From Paramecium octaurelia (taxonomy: Eukaryota > Ciliophora > Oligohymenophorea > Peniculida > Parameciidae): 64,000 bases of DNA. Below, piece by piece: positions 11,121 through 23,412 of this stretch. Position 1 is the first letter of the stretch, and every line of letters begins with the position of its first letter. The notes beneath the pieces are model-generated. The model had not been told where the DNA came from. It did not search any database and saw nothing but the letters and a program-made list of their open reading frames with translations. The DNA is taken from assembly GCA_905182995.1 (NCBI GenBank), contig CAJJDP010000084.1:354024-418023 (forward strand), given 5' to 3'. Made by a program: the position numbers and the translations under genes.

Positions 11121-12527
11121 ATGTATATTGATCCAGCAGACACGAAAGCATGGGCTGAAGAATTGAAGGAGTAAGATTTTGTATTAATTTCATTGTAGAT
11201 ACCAAGGGAGTAGGAAACAAAAAGTGGATTTTTAGAAACCAAAGATCTTCACATAAAAAGAAATGAAATTGAAACAGACTGAATTCAATCCTGTTTTATA
11301 GACTTACCAAAATCCAGAAAGGGATGTTAAGGAGAAGGAAAAGGATTTCCAGAAGACATCGACATTGGCATAAAAGAAAATGGTATTGCGATGTTAGATT
11401 AGATAGGAAATGGTTAAGAAATATTTGCACGAATATGATTTAGTTAATTTAGAGCATGTTTAAGGAATAGAGAGACCTGATGAGAGAGAGAAAACAAAAT
11501 AATGTTTAGTATTGGATTTGATTAAATGTTAGTTACCACCCAATTTTAATGATTATAATATAATAACAAATGAGAAGAAGAGCGAAGAATACTATAAAAA
11601 TATGAAGGTAGTTGTTTAGAAGCGAGTTCATGAGAAGCCAGTGATAAATAGAAATAAGCGAGATTTCAATATCATTACAAACAAGTTCGAAATTAAAATT
11701 ATACAGGTTTTTGGATAATCACGAAATAAAAGCTTAAGAACAAGAGGCTGCTGTGATGTCTGATATAAATGATAAATGTAAAAGAGTCAGGAACTATGAT
11801 ATTGTGGCAGGAACATTTTATAATGATGACAAAGAATGGGAGTATCAATAGTATTTTATCCAATAAAAACGAGGAAATTGAAGCAGGACTAATTGAATCA
11901 TGGCAAACAATTCAACGATAGATTTCCACCATCTTGGAAGTTCAGAGAATCAGTTTATTTAGATTAAACGAAAGAGATCCCTGACGAAATCAAGATGATA
12001 GATGAGATCAATAGAAATCACAAGAAGCGTTATGAAATAAGGCATGTCTTGGAAAATGAATATAGAGAAAGAGATCTTTAAGATCAAATGAGAACTCAAG
12101 ACAGATTGATAAAGAGACATAAGTATGATGATTTGATCAAGAAATATGATAAGGGTAATAGAAAGTCATAATATTATCAATAGAATTCGATATCATTACT
12201 TTGGAGAAGCCAGAAATTGATCATATTGTTAAGGCATTGCCACCGAAACCTCCTCTAAATTCTTGGGATAAGGTTCAGATGACAAAGTCAGTGTCAGATG
12301 CTCCAATTCACGAAGTAAGCATTCCTGAAGGCATTGATTTTAAAGATAATGTTCAAAATCAACACGAATCTTAAGGGAGAGTGAGGTTTCCATAAGTACA
12401 TAGATAAGGAAGTGAGAAATCCTAAAAATCTATCTCTAAATCTAATAAATCTGGACCAAAGTCAATAGCTTAATCATAGAAATCGAATATTTAAGGAACT
12501 GAAATAAAGTCTGGAGGATTTTTTTGA
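11121..12527 (+). CDS. Conserved-looking hypothetical protein with two 'NIITN' segments
   Basis: Four introns (28, 22, 23 and 29 nt) leave 434 residues. The protein is charged and helix-rich throughout. Two related segments, YNIITNEK and FNIITNKF, each precede a stretch with a conserved acidic/aromatic pattern, and a later YDIVAGTFY and FDIITLEK repeat the idea, suggesting about four degenerate repeats of 80-100 residues. The last 100 residues are Ser/Gln/Lys-rich and disordered. One intron would end in GAG rather than TAG, the weakest point of the model. Proteins with such spaced short repeats and no enzyme motif are often microtubule-associated in ciliates, which is only a guess. No family name can be given. 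Confidence 0.65.
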
Positions 12528-12652
12528 TGATTGTGATAAATTAATAATATAGAAATTTAGATTATTTAAAAATAGTAATGCACATAGAAATTAAATAATT
12601 TCTATAGAGAATATGATAAATTATATTTATTAATATGTCTATGTGTAAATTA

Positions 12653-13003
12653 TCACTTTCTGATTTTACTTAATTGTTAAAATGCTGAGCTATAATTAGT
12701 TGAGTTATAATTAGTTGCCGACATTTTGTATGAGGCCGATTTCTATATGCTACCTTAGGAGCCTTTTCTTGGGAGTTAATGTTGAGAGACCTGCAAAGCA
12801 CTATGACTTTATAGGTTTTAGGATAATGTATTTTATAAAACTGTCGAGACACTATTTTAAATGTTTTACATTGATTATTTTCTTGGGATTATTTTTATGG
12901 GACTGCCACTATCAACATTAGGAAAAATGGATTACGATTGTTTTTTCTACATGATCATACTTGGACTTTGATAGATGAATTGATTGGTATGTTCATTATT
13001 ATG

Positions 13004-13063
<60 letters not shown>

Positions 13064-14486
13064 GTAGGTATGTTCTTGGGATGTAGTATTTTTGCGTTGA
13101 GGTTTATGAATGGTTCGATTGACATGTTGGGATTCATAAGGTTTGTTATCACTAATATCAGTATTAGAGGGTTCTGAATCTTTGCTTCTTTTGGGAAAGG
13201 GATCCTTCTTGCTGGGTGATTTAGAGTTATCAGAACTTAAGTTAACTGGAACATTTTTCAGATCACGAATCAAAATTTTATTTTCCAACTTCCTCTTTTG
13301 TGTGATATGAGAGTAAAGGGCATCTCTATATTAATTAACTTAATATTTATGATTGTCATCCATTAATGTTTCAATAGGACTATCTAAGAATATCAATATG
13401 CGTACCTCTTGAAATTTCATCTTCAGTTCCTTTGAATTCACTGACATAAGGGTGATTTAAAGCTTATTCCACTGTCATTCTTTTGTACGGATTGTAAATG
13501 AGAGTTTACCTAATTATATAATACTCCTTATTACCTGATGAAATCAATGGCATCTTCTTTGCCTGATGCGAATAATTATGTTATGCTTTTCTTCTTTTGG
13601 GTAGAGATATTCGAAATTACTTAATCAGCCAGTGGAGCTTAAATAGCATCCAATTCATCCTGCTTGGGTCTTCCAATCAACTCAATAATTCTCTCGATTT
13701 AATTTAAAGTTGAAGTTCCAGGAAAGATAGCCTTCCCTATTATCATCTCCCCCAAAATACAACCCAGACTCCACATATCAACTGCCTTGGAATAATGCTA
13801 AGAACCCAACAATATTTCTGGAGCTCTGTACCATCTTGTAGCTACGTATTCAGTAAGAATTGGATTGCCTAAGTATTGTTAACATAAAAACACTTACTAT
13901 TATCGTCTGGCATAGCCACACTCCTTGCCAAGCCAAAGTCAGCTACTTTGACCTTGCATTCTGAATTGATTAGCAAGTTGGAAGGCTTTAAGTCTCTGTG
14001 GATCAGTTCACCAGTGTGAAGATATTTGAGACCTTTGAGTATTTGGTATATTATATATTTTTTATGTACGGGTTCCAAGATGTTCGCTCTTATCACCTTA
14101 AAGTTATTATTAAATGTAAATACTTTATGAAGATCTGTTTCCATAAAGTCAAACACCATATACAGATCTTTGTTATTTTCTGCTTTTATGACACTTGTTA
14201 ATTTGATGATGTTTTCGTGGTTTACCAACTACTCTAGGAAAATTACTTCACGAAATGTCCTTTGTGAGTCAGTGGCATTATGAAATGCGTCGAAAATCTA
14301 CGACTTTACAGTTAAATATACTTTCTTCAATGCAACAATCTATTTTGTTTTACGGTCAACTGCCTTCCAAACTACTCCGTAAGCTCCTTTTCCTTTAAAT
14401 TCAAGCAGTTCAAATTTCCTTAGGATGTGATCTTCCACTTAACAGTGCTCATCCTCCTTCTGAGGTTATTTAGCTAATGGTTGCAT
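12653..14486 (-). CDS. MAPK15: Mitogen-activated protein kinase 15 (ERK7/8 type)
   Basis: Five introns (24, 27, 29, 25 and 22 nt) leave exactly 568 residues. The kinase domain (about residues 20-310) has [15 protein letters not shown], the ERK7-specific [39 protein letters not shown], activation-loop TEY followed by [13 protein letters not shown], and [11 protein letters not shown]. The FDAF/NATD insert and TEY with this order are diagnostic of MAPK15, an atypical MAPK that controls ciliogenesis and basal bodies in animals and other eukaryotes. The C-terminal 230 residues are disordered and contain a run of about 20 Asn encoded by an AAT/AAC microsatellite, then Ser/Gln-rich sequence. ERK7 tails normally drive autoactivation and localisation. 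Confidence 0.93.
12995..13063 (+). repeat. (ATT)n microsatellite coding polyasparagine
   Basis: About 23 near-perfect trinucleotide units (ATT on the plus strand, AAT on the coding strand) lie inside the MAPK15 tail and encode an Asn run interrupted once by His. Length is likely polymorphic. On the plus strand the same DNA gives an artefactual poly-Ile frame. Confidence 0.9.
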
Positions 14487-14849
14487 TTATAATAATATTA
14501 ATAATCTTGCAAAACAAATAAATGGTATCAAGTATCATACTTTATTGAATCTAATTATGATTGTTAATAATCTAATTTTAGTATTAACGACTACTCCAAT
14601 TACAATCTTAGATTCTATTTTCCATAACAGATTTTTATTACTTTATATATTTGCACACATACTTATTACTCAAATTCCTTAAATTTTATAACAATCAAAA
14701 ATTCATTAATTTACATCCTGTGTTTCCATTTATTATATTAAGTAGAATTGATCAAAATATTTCTGATTCTTGATAACATCAAATCATCGACAAGTCAAAA
14801 ATGTAATATTTTAAATATCAAACATTAAATAAATTAAATACATACATCA
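14487..14849. other. Upstream region of MAPK15
   Basis: About 360 nt of AT-rich DNA between the MAPK15 start codon and the stop of the next minus-strand gene. It presumably holds the MAPK15 promoter and the neighbour's 3' UTR. No gene, RNA or repeat was recognised. Confidence 0.5.
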
Positions 14850-15351
14850 TCATTGCTAAATTTATATTTAGATATCCTGAACAATCTCAATCAATTAGGA
14901 AAGATATTCTACCTTCATTTTGTCGAGATTTTAATTTTAACAATTTTTATACATTTATATTTCGATCATTAATTACTCTATCATTAAGTCTCTTTTTCTG
15001 AGCTACTTTTAAAGCTCTTATACTTCCTTAGAGTACTGAGACCTTATTTCAAGCAACTCCTATTCCATCTATTCTTTAGTTTCCTTTATCAAATCCTAAG
15101 TCTTAGCCCTTTCTATTTCAATTAAGTTGTCTTCTTGAATTGGATCCTCTTAAACAACAATTTAACTCCTTTTTATCTTTGATACTTCAGATGTTTTTTA
15201 CTCCAGTTCTTTTGAGAGCATGTAGATCTTTGTATTTAAGTAAACAACCTAATCAAACTCGATGATGCCTTACTTTTTATTCATAAACCTATTTTACCAA
15301 TTCCAATTCTTAACTATTCAACTATTCCAATTTTTAGAGCTCCTAGTGCAT
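14850..15351 (-). CDS. Small coiled-coil protein
   Basis: With one 25-nt intron this gives 158 residues, almost all predicted coiled coil: MHQELQKLEQLNSQELEL at the start, then repeated Glu/Leu/Gln/Lys heptads (LIKETKEQMEQELLEIRSQ), ending QDIQIQIQQ. The intron ends in AAG rather than TAG. If it is not used, a shorter form starts at the internal MNKKQG. No enzyme or targeting motif is present. It sits between two kinase genes on the same strand. It is probably a structural or adaptor protein; the family is not recognised. Confidence 0.6.
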
Positions 15352-15448
15352 ACAAAAACTAAATTAATAATAATTTAATTTATTATTTCTTTTTATTAGA
15401 ATTATAATTTTAATTAAAAAAACTAATTAAAATACAAAGTAGTTTTTA

Positions 15449-16685
15449 TCATTCCTATTACCTTCTCTATTTGAGAACAAAGGAACTATCAATCATGGGT
15501 TGAGGGTTGTCCGACTGTTGTTAATCAAATTCTTTCAATTAACCAGGAGAATGAGAAGTTTCCTATTCTGGATATTTAAAGGATCGCTATTATTATTTCG
15601 ATTTACTCCCAGGTGTATTGCGTAAAGGAGTCCTTCCTTAAGGAATTTCGAGCTTATTCTATTGGATCAGAAAAGGATGTTTTAATAGTTTTGTCGCATT
15701 CCAGCGTTTGTGTTCATCAACCCTAATAAAACATTTACACCCTTAAATACTCTAAGCAATGTGAAACAAAGTTTTTGGCCTCTTCTGAGAATCCTTCTGG
15801 AATTTCTGGCAGCTCTCCCTTCCCTATCCTGATCATGACTGCAAATTGATTATTTAATTGATGCCATGGAGGCTTACCTGTTGCCAATTCTATCATGGTA
15901 CATCCTAGACTCCAAATATCAGCCTTCCTCCCAGACTTTTATTATTTAACCACTTCAGGAGCCATAAAATTAGGAGTTCCAAAGATAGTGCTATTGCTAT
16001 TTAATGCAATCTTCTTACTGCTCCCAAAGTCAGCCAACTTGCAAACTCCTTGATTGTCAACCAACACATTTGCACCCTTAATATCCCTATGCATTATGCC
16101 ATTTTGATGCAAATATTCTAATCCCAATAAAATTTAGCGCATGTAAACTTTGATCAAAGGTTCCTTAAAAGGGCCAAATTTCTGGAGCATCGAACTCAAG
16201 GATCCACCTGCAACTCTCTCCAGAAAGATATTTAATGTCTTCTCTGTGCGTTCCATCCCATAATATGAAACTATATTCTTATGCTTGATTAAAGAAAGCA
16301 AGTCGATTTCGATTTCAAGTGCTATTATGCGATCTTCGTTTCGAACATCAACCATTACCTGCTTAACTGCCATCAATTGTCCAGTGTCAAGGTTCATCGC
16401 CTCTATTACTCTCCCAAATGAACCTTATCCAATCACTTATCCTGGAGTCCAACGAATCTTTTTGGGTTCACTCTTAATGAGACTCAATAGTTAATTGCGA
16501 TCTATGCAAAGTAATTCATCTGAATCATAATAGTTATCTTCATTCCCATACATCGTTTTCTCATACACTTCAGACTTCATTTCATCCACTCGAGAACGTT
16601 GAGTATCGAATTTCTTAGTCTATCTTAGACTTGGATTTAAAGAACTGGCTGCCACATGAGCCTTTCTTTTCATGCAACAACCCAT
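15449..16685 (-). CDS. MAPKKK-like (STE-group) protein kinase, N-terminally acylated
   Basis: One 28-nt intron leaves 402 residues. The N-terminus is MGCCMKRK: Gly2 for myristoylation, Cys3/Cys4 for palmitoylation and a basic patch, a textbook membrane-anchoring combination. The kinase domain (about 75-330) shows [16 protein letters not shown], the MEKK-style [59 protein letters not shown] and [27 protein letters not shown] and GTPxxMAPEVV are typical of MEKK/NPK1 kinases at the top of MAPK cascades. The C-terminal 70 residues are Gln/Ser-rich. MAPK15 is in the same neighbourhood, but MAPK15 normally self-activates, so a functional link is speculative. Confidence 0.88.
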
Positions 16686-17237
16686 TTAATATTATTTAAA
16701 ATAAATATATATAACAATATCCAATATTATAATACTCCACAAATTAATTACTAATACTTTTGAAAATCGACAACCATTCCTCTTAACCAATCAAAACTTA
16801 CCCCATTCTATTGAAAATATAATCAAAATTATTATAATAAGAATCTTTAGATCAAATTAAATATAAAAGAGCCCCATATATTATCTATTTTCAAAATATA
16901 ACTAAACTCTAATTATTTCAATAAACTTATAATCAATCCATCCTTTTCTAAAATTTTTCAAAAGTTTTGATTAATATAATTTATATAATTAATATAATCA
17001 ATGATATATAAAAAATTAATTGATTAACAATAAGCTTCATCATCCCAAACACTAAAACTTATAAAAACATCTCATCCTAAATTCAAATTAAATAATATGA
17101 AATGTAACAGTTAAAAATTAAACAAATTTTATTGTAAGTTCTCTCAATTCAAACAAATTATGTGATATATTTCTTATTTCAAATACTTTAAAGAATATTT
17201 GGTATTAAATTATCATAATCATAAAATTATTTTATCT
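16686..17237. other. Divergent intergenic region
   Basis: About 550 nt between divergent start codons of the MAPKKK-like kinase and the secreted Cys-rich protein. It is extremely AT-rich with frequent in-frame stops. No coding, RNA or repeat feature was recognised; it presumably contains both promoters. Confidence 0.5.
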
Positions 17238-18011
17238 ATGAAATTTTACAGCCTTTTTGCAATTTTGTATTGTATTAATGCTGCAATTAATTATCCGACA
17301 GCATGTGATTGCAATGAACATGATACATAAGAATCCTGTGAAGCACATAAATGTTTTTGGAGCTAAAATAAATGTAGAGTATCTGAATGCAACGAGAGAT
17401 CCTTAGATAATTGCATAAAGGCTTCATAATTTTTAAGCTAGAATCCAAAATACTGTTATGTTAAGAATGGCAATTGTGTAGAATTAAATAATTGTGAATA
17501 ATTGTAAATAGTCGACACTCCTTAAATTGCAAGGGAGAAATGTTAGTTATTCTAGTGCGCCTATGATTTAGTAAGTGGATATTGCTTCAAAGCAGAAAAA
17601 TGTGATCAAATTTATGATAAGGAGACTTGTAATAGATACGTCATAGGGTAGAGTCACCCCCTTACTTTAGAATCATTCTGCTATTGGGATGGCACTTGCA
17701 AAGAAAGAAAATCGTTGATATAAAACTGTGAATCAATAAAAGAATAAGAAGTCTGTGAACAAGCTGGGTGTAGATATCATAATAAGGTTTGTTCATAAAT
17801 AGATTGCGATGATCTCAGCATTAAAGAATGTGATGGAGAATATGTAAACAATTAAGGAAATACATTTATATGTTAAACAATTGATTAAAAATGCTAGAAA
17901 ATAGAAACCTAAACTCTCAATAAAACAGTTTGCAATAAATTGATTGGACACACGTTTGTTAATAACAAATGTAGTAAATGTAGCTCGTATGCATAGCATT
18001 CTAAATAATGA
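17238..18011 (+). CDS. Secreted cysteine-rich protein
   Basis: An intronless 257-residue frame with a signal peptide (MKFYSLFAILYCINAAI, cleavage near residue 17-20) and about 32 Cys. Cysteines recur in units of roughly 40 residues of the form C-x(5-8)-C-x(3-5)-C-x(3-6)-C with a W/Y-x(1-2)-G/N-x-C element (FCYWDGTCKE, YCYVKNGNCVE). This resembles the Cys-periodic modules of ciliate surface proteins. No GPI-type hydrophobic tail or transmembrane segment is seen, so a soluble secreted or granule-stored product is more likely than a classical immobilisation antigen. About a dozen disulphides could form. Confidence 0.7.
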
Positions 18012-18115
18012 TTAACACTTTTGCACATTATTATCAAGTATCTGTTCAATATATATATTTAAATTAAAACTAAACTTTGTTTCTGTTTGTGATTCAAAAC
18101 TATCACCTTGATTAA

Positions 18116-18592
18116 ATGATTGGCTTCAAAAATTATGGGTCTTAGTCATTAATAGTTATGCAATCATTCAAACTAGGTTTAATTATTGGCAAGAACAGGT
18201 GTTTTTTTGAAGTTCTATTTTTAAGATGGCAGAAAGTAGATGAGGATAGCTTAGACGACAAGATGGAGACTGTTTAGCTTTGTAGTTTAATGGTTATGGA
18301 GAGTATTATTGGAAAGACTGTAAGATCTAAAATATAATTGGATTGATAGACATCTAATTTAAAGGATATTAATGCATAGCAAAGATAGAAGAAATGTTAT
18401 GGAATAAGAATAAAAAGTTTTAAAGATTAATTTGCTAATGATATGAGAGATGGAGAAGAAGAAATAAATTGGTCTAGTGGTTGTAGATATAGAAGAGGAT
18501 GGAAAAAGGGAAAACTAATATTGTATGGGTGTGCTGATAGATAGTAATGGAAAGAAAATATAAATGATGGAAACAAAGGTAAAAAATAATGA
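18116..18592 (+). pseudogene. Decayed MORN-repeat gene
   Basis: MORN-like motifs occur in all three plus-strand frames in sequence: NGYGEYYWKDCK (18289-18324), FKDQFANDMRDG...INWSSGCRY (about 18417-18485) and YGVLIDSNGKK (about 18524-18560). Compared with the MORN consensus (YxGxxxxGxxxGxGxxxxxxG), several glycines and aromatics are replaced. Passing from one motif to the next needs a change of frame, with no clear GT-AG introns at the junctions, and a TGA interrupts the first frame. I read it as a MORN protein gene that lost its frame. An alternative is a real gene with unrecognised introns. Confidence 0.55.
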
Positions 18593-18819
18593 TCATCATT
18601 ATCAGAATTTATTTGCCTTAAATTTAACTTTCTATTTTATCTTAAATTTATTCTCATATTAGAGTTCTTATTTTTATAATAATTAAATTATTATGAATGT
18701 GAAGACTAGATTTTTAAATAGCGCTTCATACATATTTATATTTAATGTTAAATACTGCAATTCTATTCTGATCCTATATTTAAAAATATAAATAGCGCTA
18801 ATTAATTATTAAATTAATT

Positions 18820-20357
18820 ATGTTTCAATAGGAAGATGTATATAATTATTGTAAATTTAGAATCGTGTAAAGGCTAAAAGGGAAAATTATGCTGTCGAAA
18901 TTAGAAACTAGAGCAGATTAGCAATATTTCATTAAAAAAGAAATTAATTTGCATCCTAAGCAACATTATATAAGTATGTGCCTGAAAATTTCTTGGAGTC
19001 GATTCCAGAAGCTGAGATTCAAGTATTTGTCACAGAAAAGCTATTGAATCCTAATAATCAATTGCCTTATATTTTGGAAGGCTTAAAAATTTTAAATGAA
19101 AAGAGGAAGTAATTAAAAATTTACAAACTACTCTAATCTAAATTATTAGAATTAATCACTCCTTTTGTAGGAGTATTATCAACTAAAGAAGAGTACTTAT
19201 CGTACCTAGTGTATTATCATTTATTAAATATCATTTATTATTTAGATTAATCATAATTGGTTTTATTTTACAATATGACAGGGTTCAAGGAATTGTATTA
19301 TTATATCAAGGATTCAACATTCGATTTTGTAAGAGCAGAAAAATTAGAAGTTGCTGCTTTTGGATTATTTACTATTGCAAATATTTTGAGTGAAAAGGCT
19401 TTGGTTCTCAAACATCCATTCATCACTCAATAATATCAATAGTTTTTAATGGACCTTACAATCCTTTAATAGAATATTAAGATAAATCCAACAGTGAATT
19501 TCATTCATGGTTTAATGTGGGTTTTGAGAAATTTAAGCCAATTATCAAACAATGTTTATTTCTAATTCTTTGATATCTTATAAATGAACATCACTTTCAT
19601 AGAAAAGTTTCAAAACAATAATAATGATATTTCATTTCAAATAAGCCAAGACTTCTTACAAGGATTATCAACTATAACCAGAAACATGACAGAAGATGAG
19701 ATAAGTGAATTATTTGCTACACATATCTAATTGCTGATATTTTTGATATCAAACCCTTGGGATCCAAAAGTACATCTGGAATAGGCTGAAGTTATTCGAA
19801 ATCTTTTGTATGGTTAGGATGATGTAATTGAACAGCTCCTCTCACTTGGTTTAAGTGAAGTGATTATGAAATTAATGTCCAGCAATAATCAAGAAGTAAT
19901 TGAGGAGACCATTGGATGCATTAGGAATATCTTTGGTGCGGAAGATGAAGAATTAATAACATCATTTTTAAATTAGCAGTAGTTACCACTCATCAAAGAT
20001 TTATTGTATCGATGCACAGGTGCTAATAAATTAGAGGTAAGAAATGAGGCATTCGGAGCCATTTAAGTGTTGCTGACAAACTTTTAAGAATCAGCCGAAG
20101 TTGTAATCAAATTTGGAGGGATTGAAATCTTGGTGAATTCATTAACAGATACAGTTGGTCAAACAGAAATCATCAACAATATATTAAGTTCCTTACACCA
20201 ATTACTTTCATTTGATTCTTCAATCAATTTGGATTAAGTCAAGTAATTGATCTTAAATTGTTCAGGAGAACAGATCATAAGTTAATATCTTGATAGTAAA
20301 GATGAATTAACGAGAACTTTGGCTTTTAAATTAATTGGATTTATCAATTTAGAGTGA
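18820..20357 (+). CDS. Importin alpha (karyopherin alpha)
   Basis: One 23-nt intron after codon 6 leaves 504 residues. The N-terminal 45 residues (NRVKAKRENYAVEIRNQ, then FHQKRNQF) match a basic importin-beta-binding region. The rest is a series of roughly 42-residue helical ARM repeats, with hallmark phrases such as GLMWVLRNLSQL, EVIRNLLYGQDD, IGCIRNIFG and VRNEAFGAI, which correspond to the W/N array positions used to hold nuclear localisation signals. The C-terminal SLHQLLSFD and LIGFINLE close the solenoid. Length is slightly below the usual 520-550. It should act as the NLS receptor ferrying cargo with importin beta. Some ARM repeats have lost the W-N pair, so it is a divergent paralogue. 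Confidence 0.8.
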
Positions 20358-20423
20358 TGTTTAATTTCATTTTATATGAATATTCTAAATAAATATTATG
20401 ATATAAGAAGAATAATATATAAA

Positions 20424-23174
20424 TCATTTTTTTTTCATCAACAAAACTGCTTTATTAGGTGATTTTTATAATTATTATCCTTTTGAATTTAAGTTAGCAG
20501 AAAACAGTCTATTTATTGCAAAGCTTGTTTTATTTTAATATTATTTGTTATCTTTTTTTTAAATATTTAACAATGATACTGAATTAGAGTTCTGAGCATT
20601 TGAGTTTTCATTGATCTTTGATTGTAATTAGAGAGATTGTCCAAATGAAGGTGGTTTTTAATTAATCTTCTTTTGGAAAGCCTCTTATTGTTTCTTTTAA
20701 GCCTTTTCAACAATCTTTAGAAGATCTGGTTAGAATAGCTATTATTCTTGCAATCTATTTTTTTTCGTTTACTAATTCATTTCTTTTTGAGCTTATAAGA
20801 TCTTTTACAGTCTTTTTTCTTTTAAAAATTCCTTCTTTTGATCTTTATTCATTTTCAAATAGTTCTCAAAATCTGAATCATAATTTTCATCTTCGCTTTC
20901 TTCAAACTTGTGCATTAATCTGGCTTATTTTTCCTCCTCAGTCTATTCCATATTGATTAAATCAATATTTGATACTTTTCCATCTCTTCTTTTGAATTCT
21001 CCTTTTAGAATCTTCTTTATATCATCCTTTTCTTATTTGTGTATTCTATCCATAAATATTTGAAATGCTCTAATTTCATTTTCTTCATCTAAATCATCTA
21101 TCTTATCATCAATCATTTCCAATAACTCTTTTTCTATTATTTCGTTATCTTCATCTTCGTCATCATCTTTGATCTCTTTAACTACATCATCATGAGATTC
21201 ATTATCAGATCCTTATTCTGCTTAATCCTCCACTAAATTTGATTCTATAAATTTCTTCATTTTCTCTCTTTCTTTTTATCTCTCTAATCTCAATTTCTTC
21301 TTCTCCTCTAATTCCTTTTCCTTTCTCTTTCTATCCTTAAACATAGTAGAAACCTTCTTCAATCGTCTAAACATATTTAAATCCTCTTCATTAATATCAT
21401 CTGCTTGTTAATCATCATCACTAGAATCAATTAGAGCAAGTCTATTGGTTTTGTTGTTTTCTTAGACCTTATGATCTTCTTTCTTTAAATCATCATCTTG
21501 CTTTTTTTCTTCTTAGTCCTCTTCATCATCTTCATTCTAATCCTCATCTTCTTCATCAGCATCTGAGTGATTTTAATCTTTTTCTATATTAAACTTTCCA
21601 GATTTAATTTATTGAAGTTATTACTTTTCCTCATCATCAATTTAACTCATGGCATCGGATTTCTCTTCTATTATGGTACCATAATTTTTCTCTTTCTCAA
21701 CTTCATTCTTTTCTTATTCTTCAATTTCTTTTTCAGTTAATTTACATTCCTTAACTTTATCATCTATCAATTTATTATTGTCATCACAGCTTTAACTGCT
21801 TCCATCATCAATATCCTCGCTTTCTTAATTAAGTTCATTTTATTAAGGCACAAAATCTTCATCAGGAGATGAATCGTCATCATCTTAACCGTTATTTGCC
21901 TTTTAATTTTGTTGTCTCTTCTATTCAATTTATTCGAAAGTGGTACTTTAAAATCTATTCATTAATTCATTTAATGATAAATTTATTTTGTTTGCTTTGT
22001 GTTCAACTTATTTTTATTGCAATAATTATTAAAACTCACTTCTTGAATAAGCTTTATTGCTATTATTTAAACTTGAAGATGTTTGGACAACCCTATCGAA
22101 TCCCTTCTACTTTATTTTATTTAGAAATAGGGTATTTTCAAAGATTTTATCTTTAGCACCATTAATTTTTGGAATGAACAATTACAACTCTGGATCCTCA
22201 ATGTCTTCTTAGGATAATCCTTTTTTCAATCCCATGGAATAGGTTTTTCTTAACAAAGAATTTCTGGATTCTCCATCTAGTTTCTAATTTTACTCTTCTT
22301 AGATAAATGAAGCTGCTTTTATTATCTATGGAAATTTGGGTAAATTATTTTGATTGTTTCCATTATTTCCATTAGATTCTAAATCTTAGGAAGGAAGGAT
22401 GGTACTTGAGATTAATGACTTTTATGATTTCTATTGATCGCCAAAAACAAGCACATTTTATTTATATTATTACACTTTATTTAACATGTCTCGTTTTGCT
22501 TTTTATTTAATTGCACTTTCTTCAACTTATTGTTTCTCAAATTTTAGTTCAAATTAATCGGTGTCTATTTCTTAATAATTTTGGTTTTCATTTTAAAATT
22601 CAACTGGAGCATCCTCAAATTCAGTAAAGAATTTATGTCTATTTTTGATTAGTTAATTGATGTTTTTGGCATTTTAAGCTTTTCTTTTGTTCTGTTTATT
22701 ATCAACTCCAAAAGTATCTCTTTCATTTCTATTACTTTCATATTCTATTTCCATTTCTCTTCTAGGTGGCTCATCTTCTTCCTCAGCTTAGATAAACTTT
22801 TTATTTAGTAAATTTTCAATAGTCTTCTCATTGGTTTCTACTCCTTTCTTTTTTGGCTTAACTTATTTTTATGGTTTTTCCTTAATTTATTTTTCTTAAT
22901 TTTCCTCATTTTAATTGGCGGCATTTTCATTCTATTTTTTTTATCTGGGTTTGCGAGGTTTCTAAGAATTTTAATTTTATTTTTTCTATTTCTTCCTATT
23001 TGCCACCTCCTAGATATCGCTTTGATCACTAATTTCAATTGAATCGGGTTATTCAGCCTAAAACACATCCTTTTATTATTCCACTATTTCCTCCTCTGAA
23101 CTTTTGGCTCTCTATAGTCTTCCTCTAATTGGAGCAGATACTTCTTGAACTGAATTTGAATCATTCTCTGACAT
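20424..23174 (-). CDS. Large highly charged, mostly disordered protein
   Basis: An open frame of 917 codons without TGA or any needed intron. The N-terminal half is Gln/Lys/Asn-rich with basic clusters (KKQKKQNQNSQKPRKPRQKK). The second half has several Asp/Glu runs (DADEEDEDQNEDDEEDQEEK), a helical charged stretch and a more ordered segment (IRAFQIFMDRIHKQEKDDIK, then VSNIDLINMEQTEEEKQARL, then a Ser-Glu-Asp patch). Alternating strongly basic and acidic blocks without hydrophobic core or signal peptide suggest a nuclear protein, for example replication-fork or chromatin related. A claspin/Mrc1-type comparison came to mind but no diagnostic motif supports it. Confidence 0.65.
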
Positions 23175-23412
23175 TGGTGTAAATATCTTTATTTAATTAT
23201 TACTCTAAAATGTATTATAAATAATCATTTGTTCTAGTGCAAACTAGTTAATTTTCTAATCGACTTATATATATAACATAATTTAAATACATTTACATTT
23301 AACTCTTTATGCTTTCAAATTCGAGTAAATCGAGTAAATAGCATTAAGACTATCACTCCGAATAAATCAAACCAAGCATATTTAATAAATATATATATAT
23401 TTTAATTTAATA

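Noticed and set aside
12938-13177. Poly-isoleucine ORFs around the ATT microsatellite
   Set aside because: They are off-frame readings of the polyasparagine run of MAPK15.
22838-23068. Lys/Arg-rich small ORF on the minus strand
   Set aside because: Shifted-frame shadow of the large charged protein.
20424-23174. Claspin/Mrc1 assignment
   Set aside because: Based only on charged composition and acidic patches; no diagnostic motif found.
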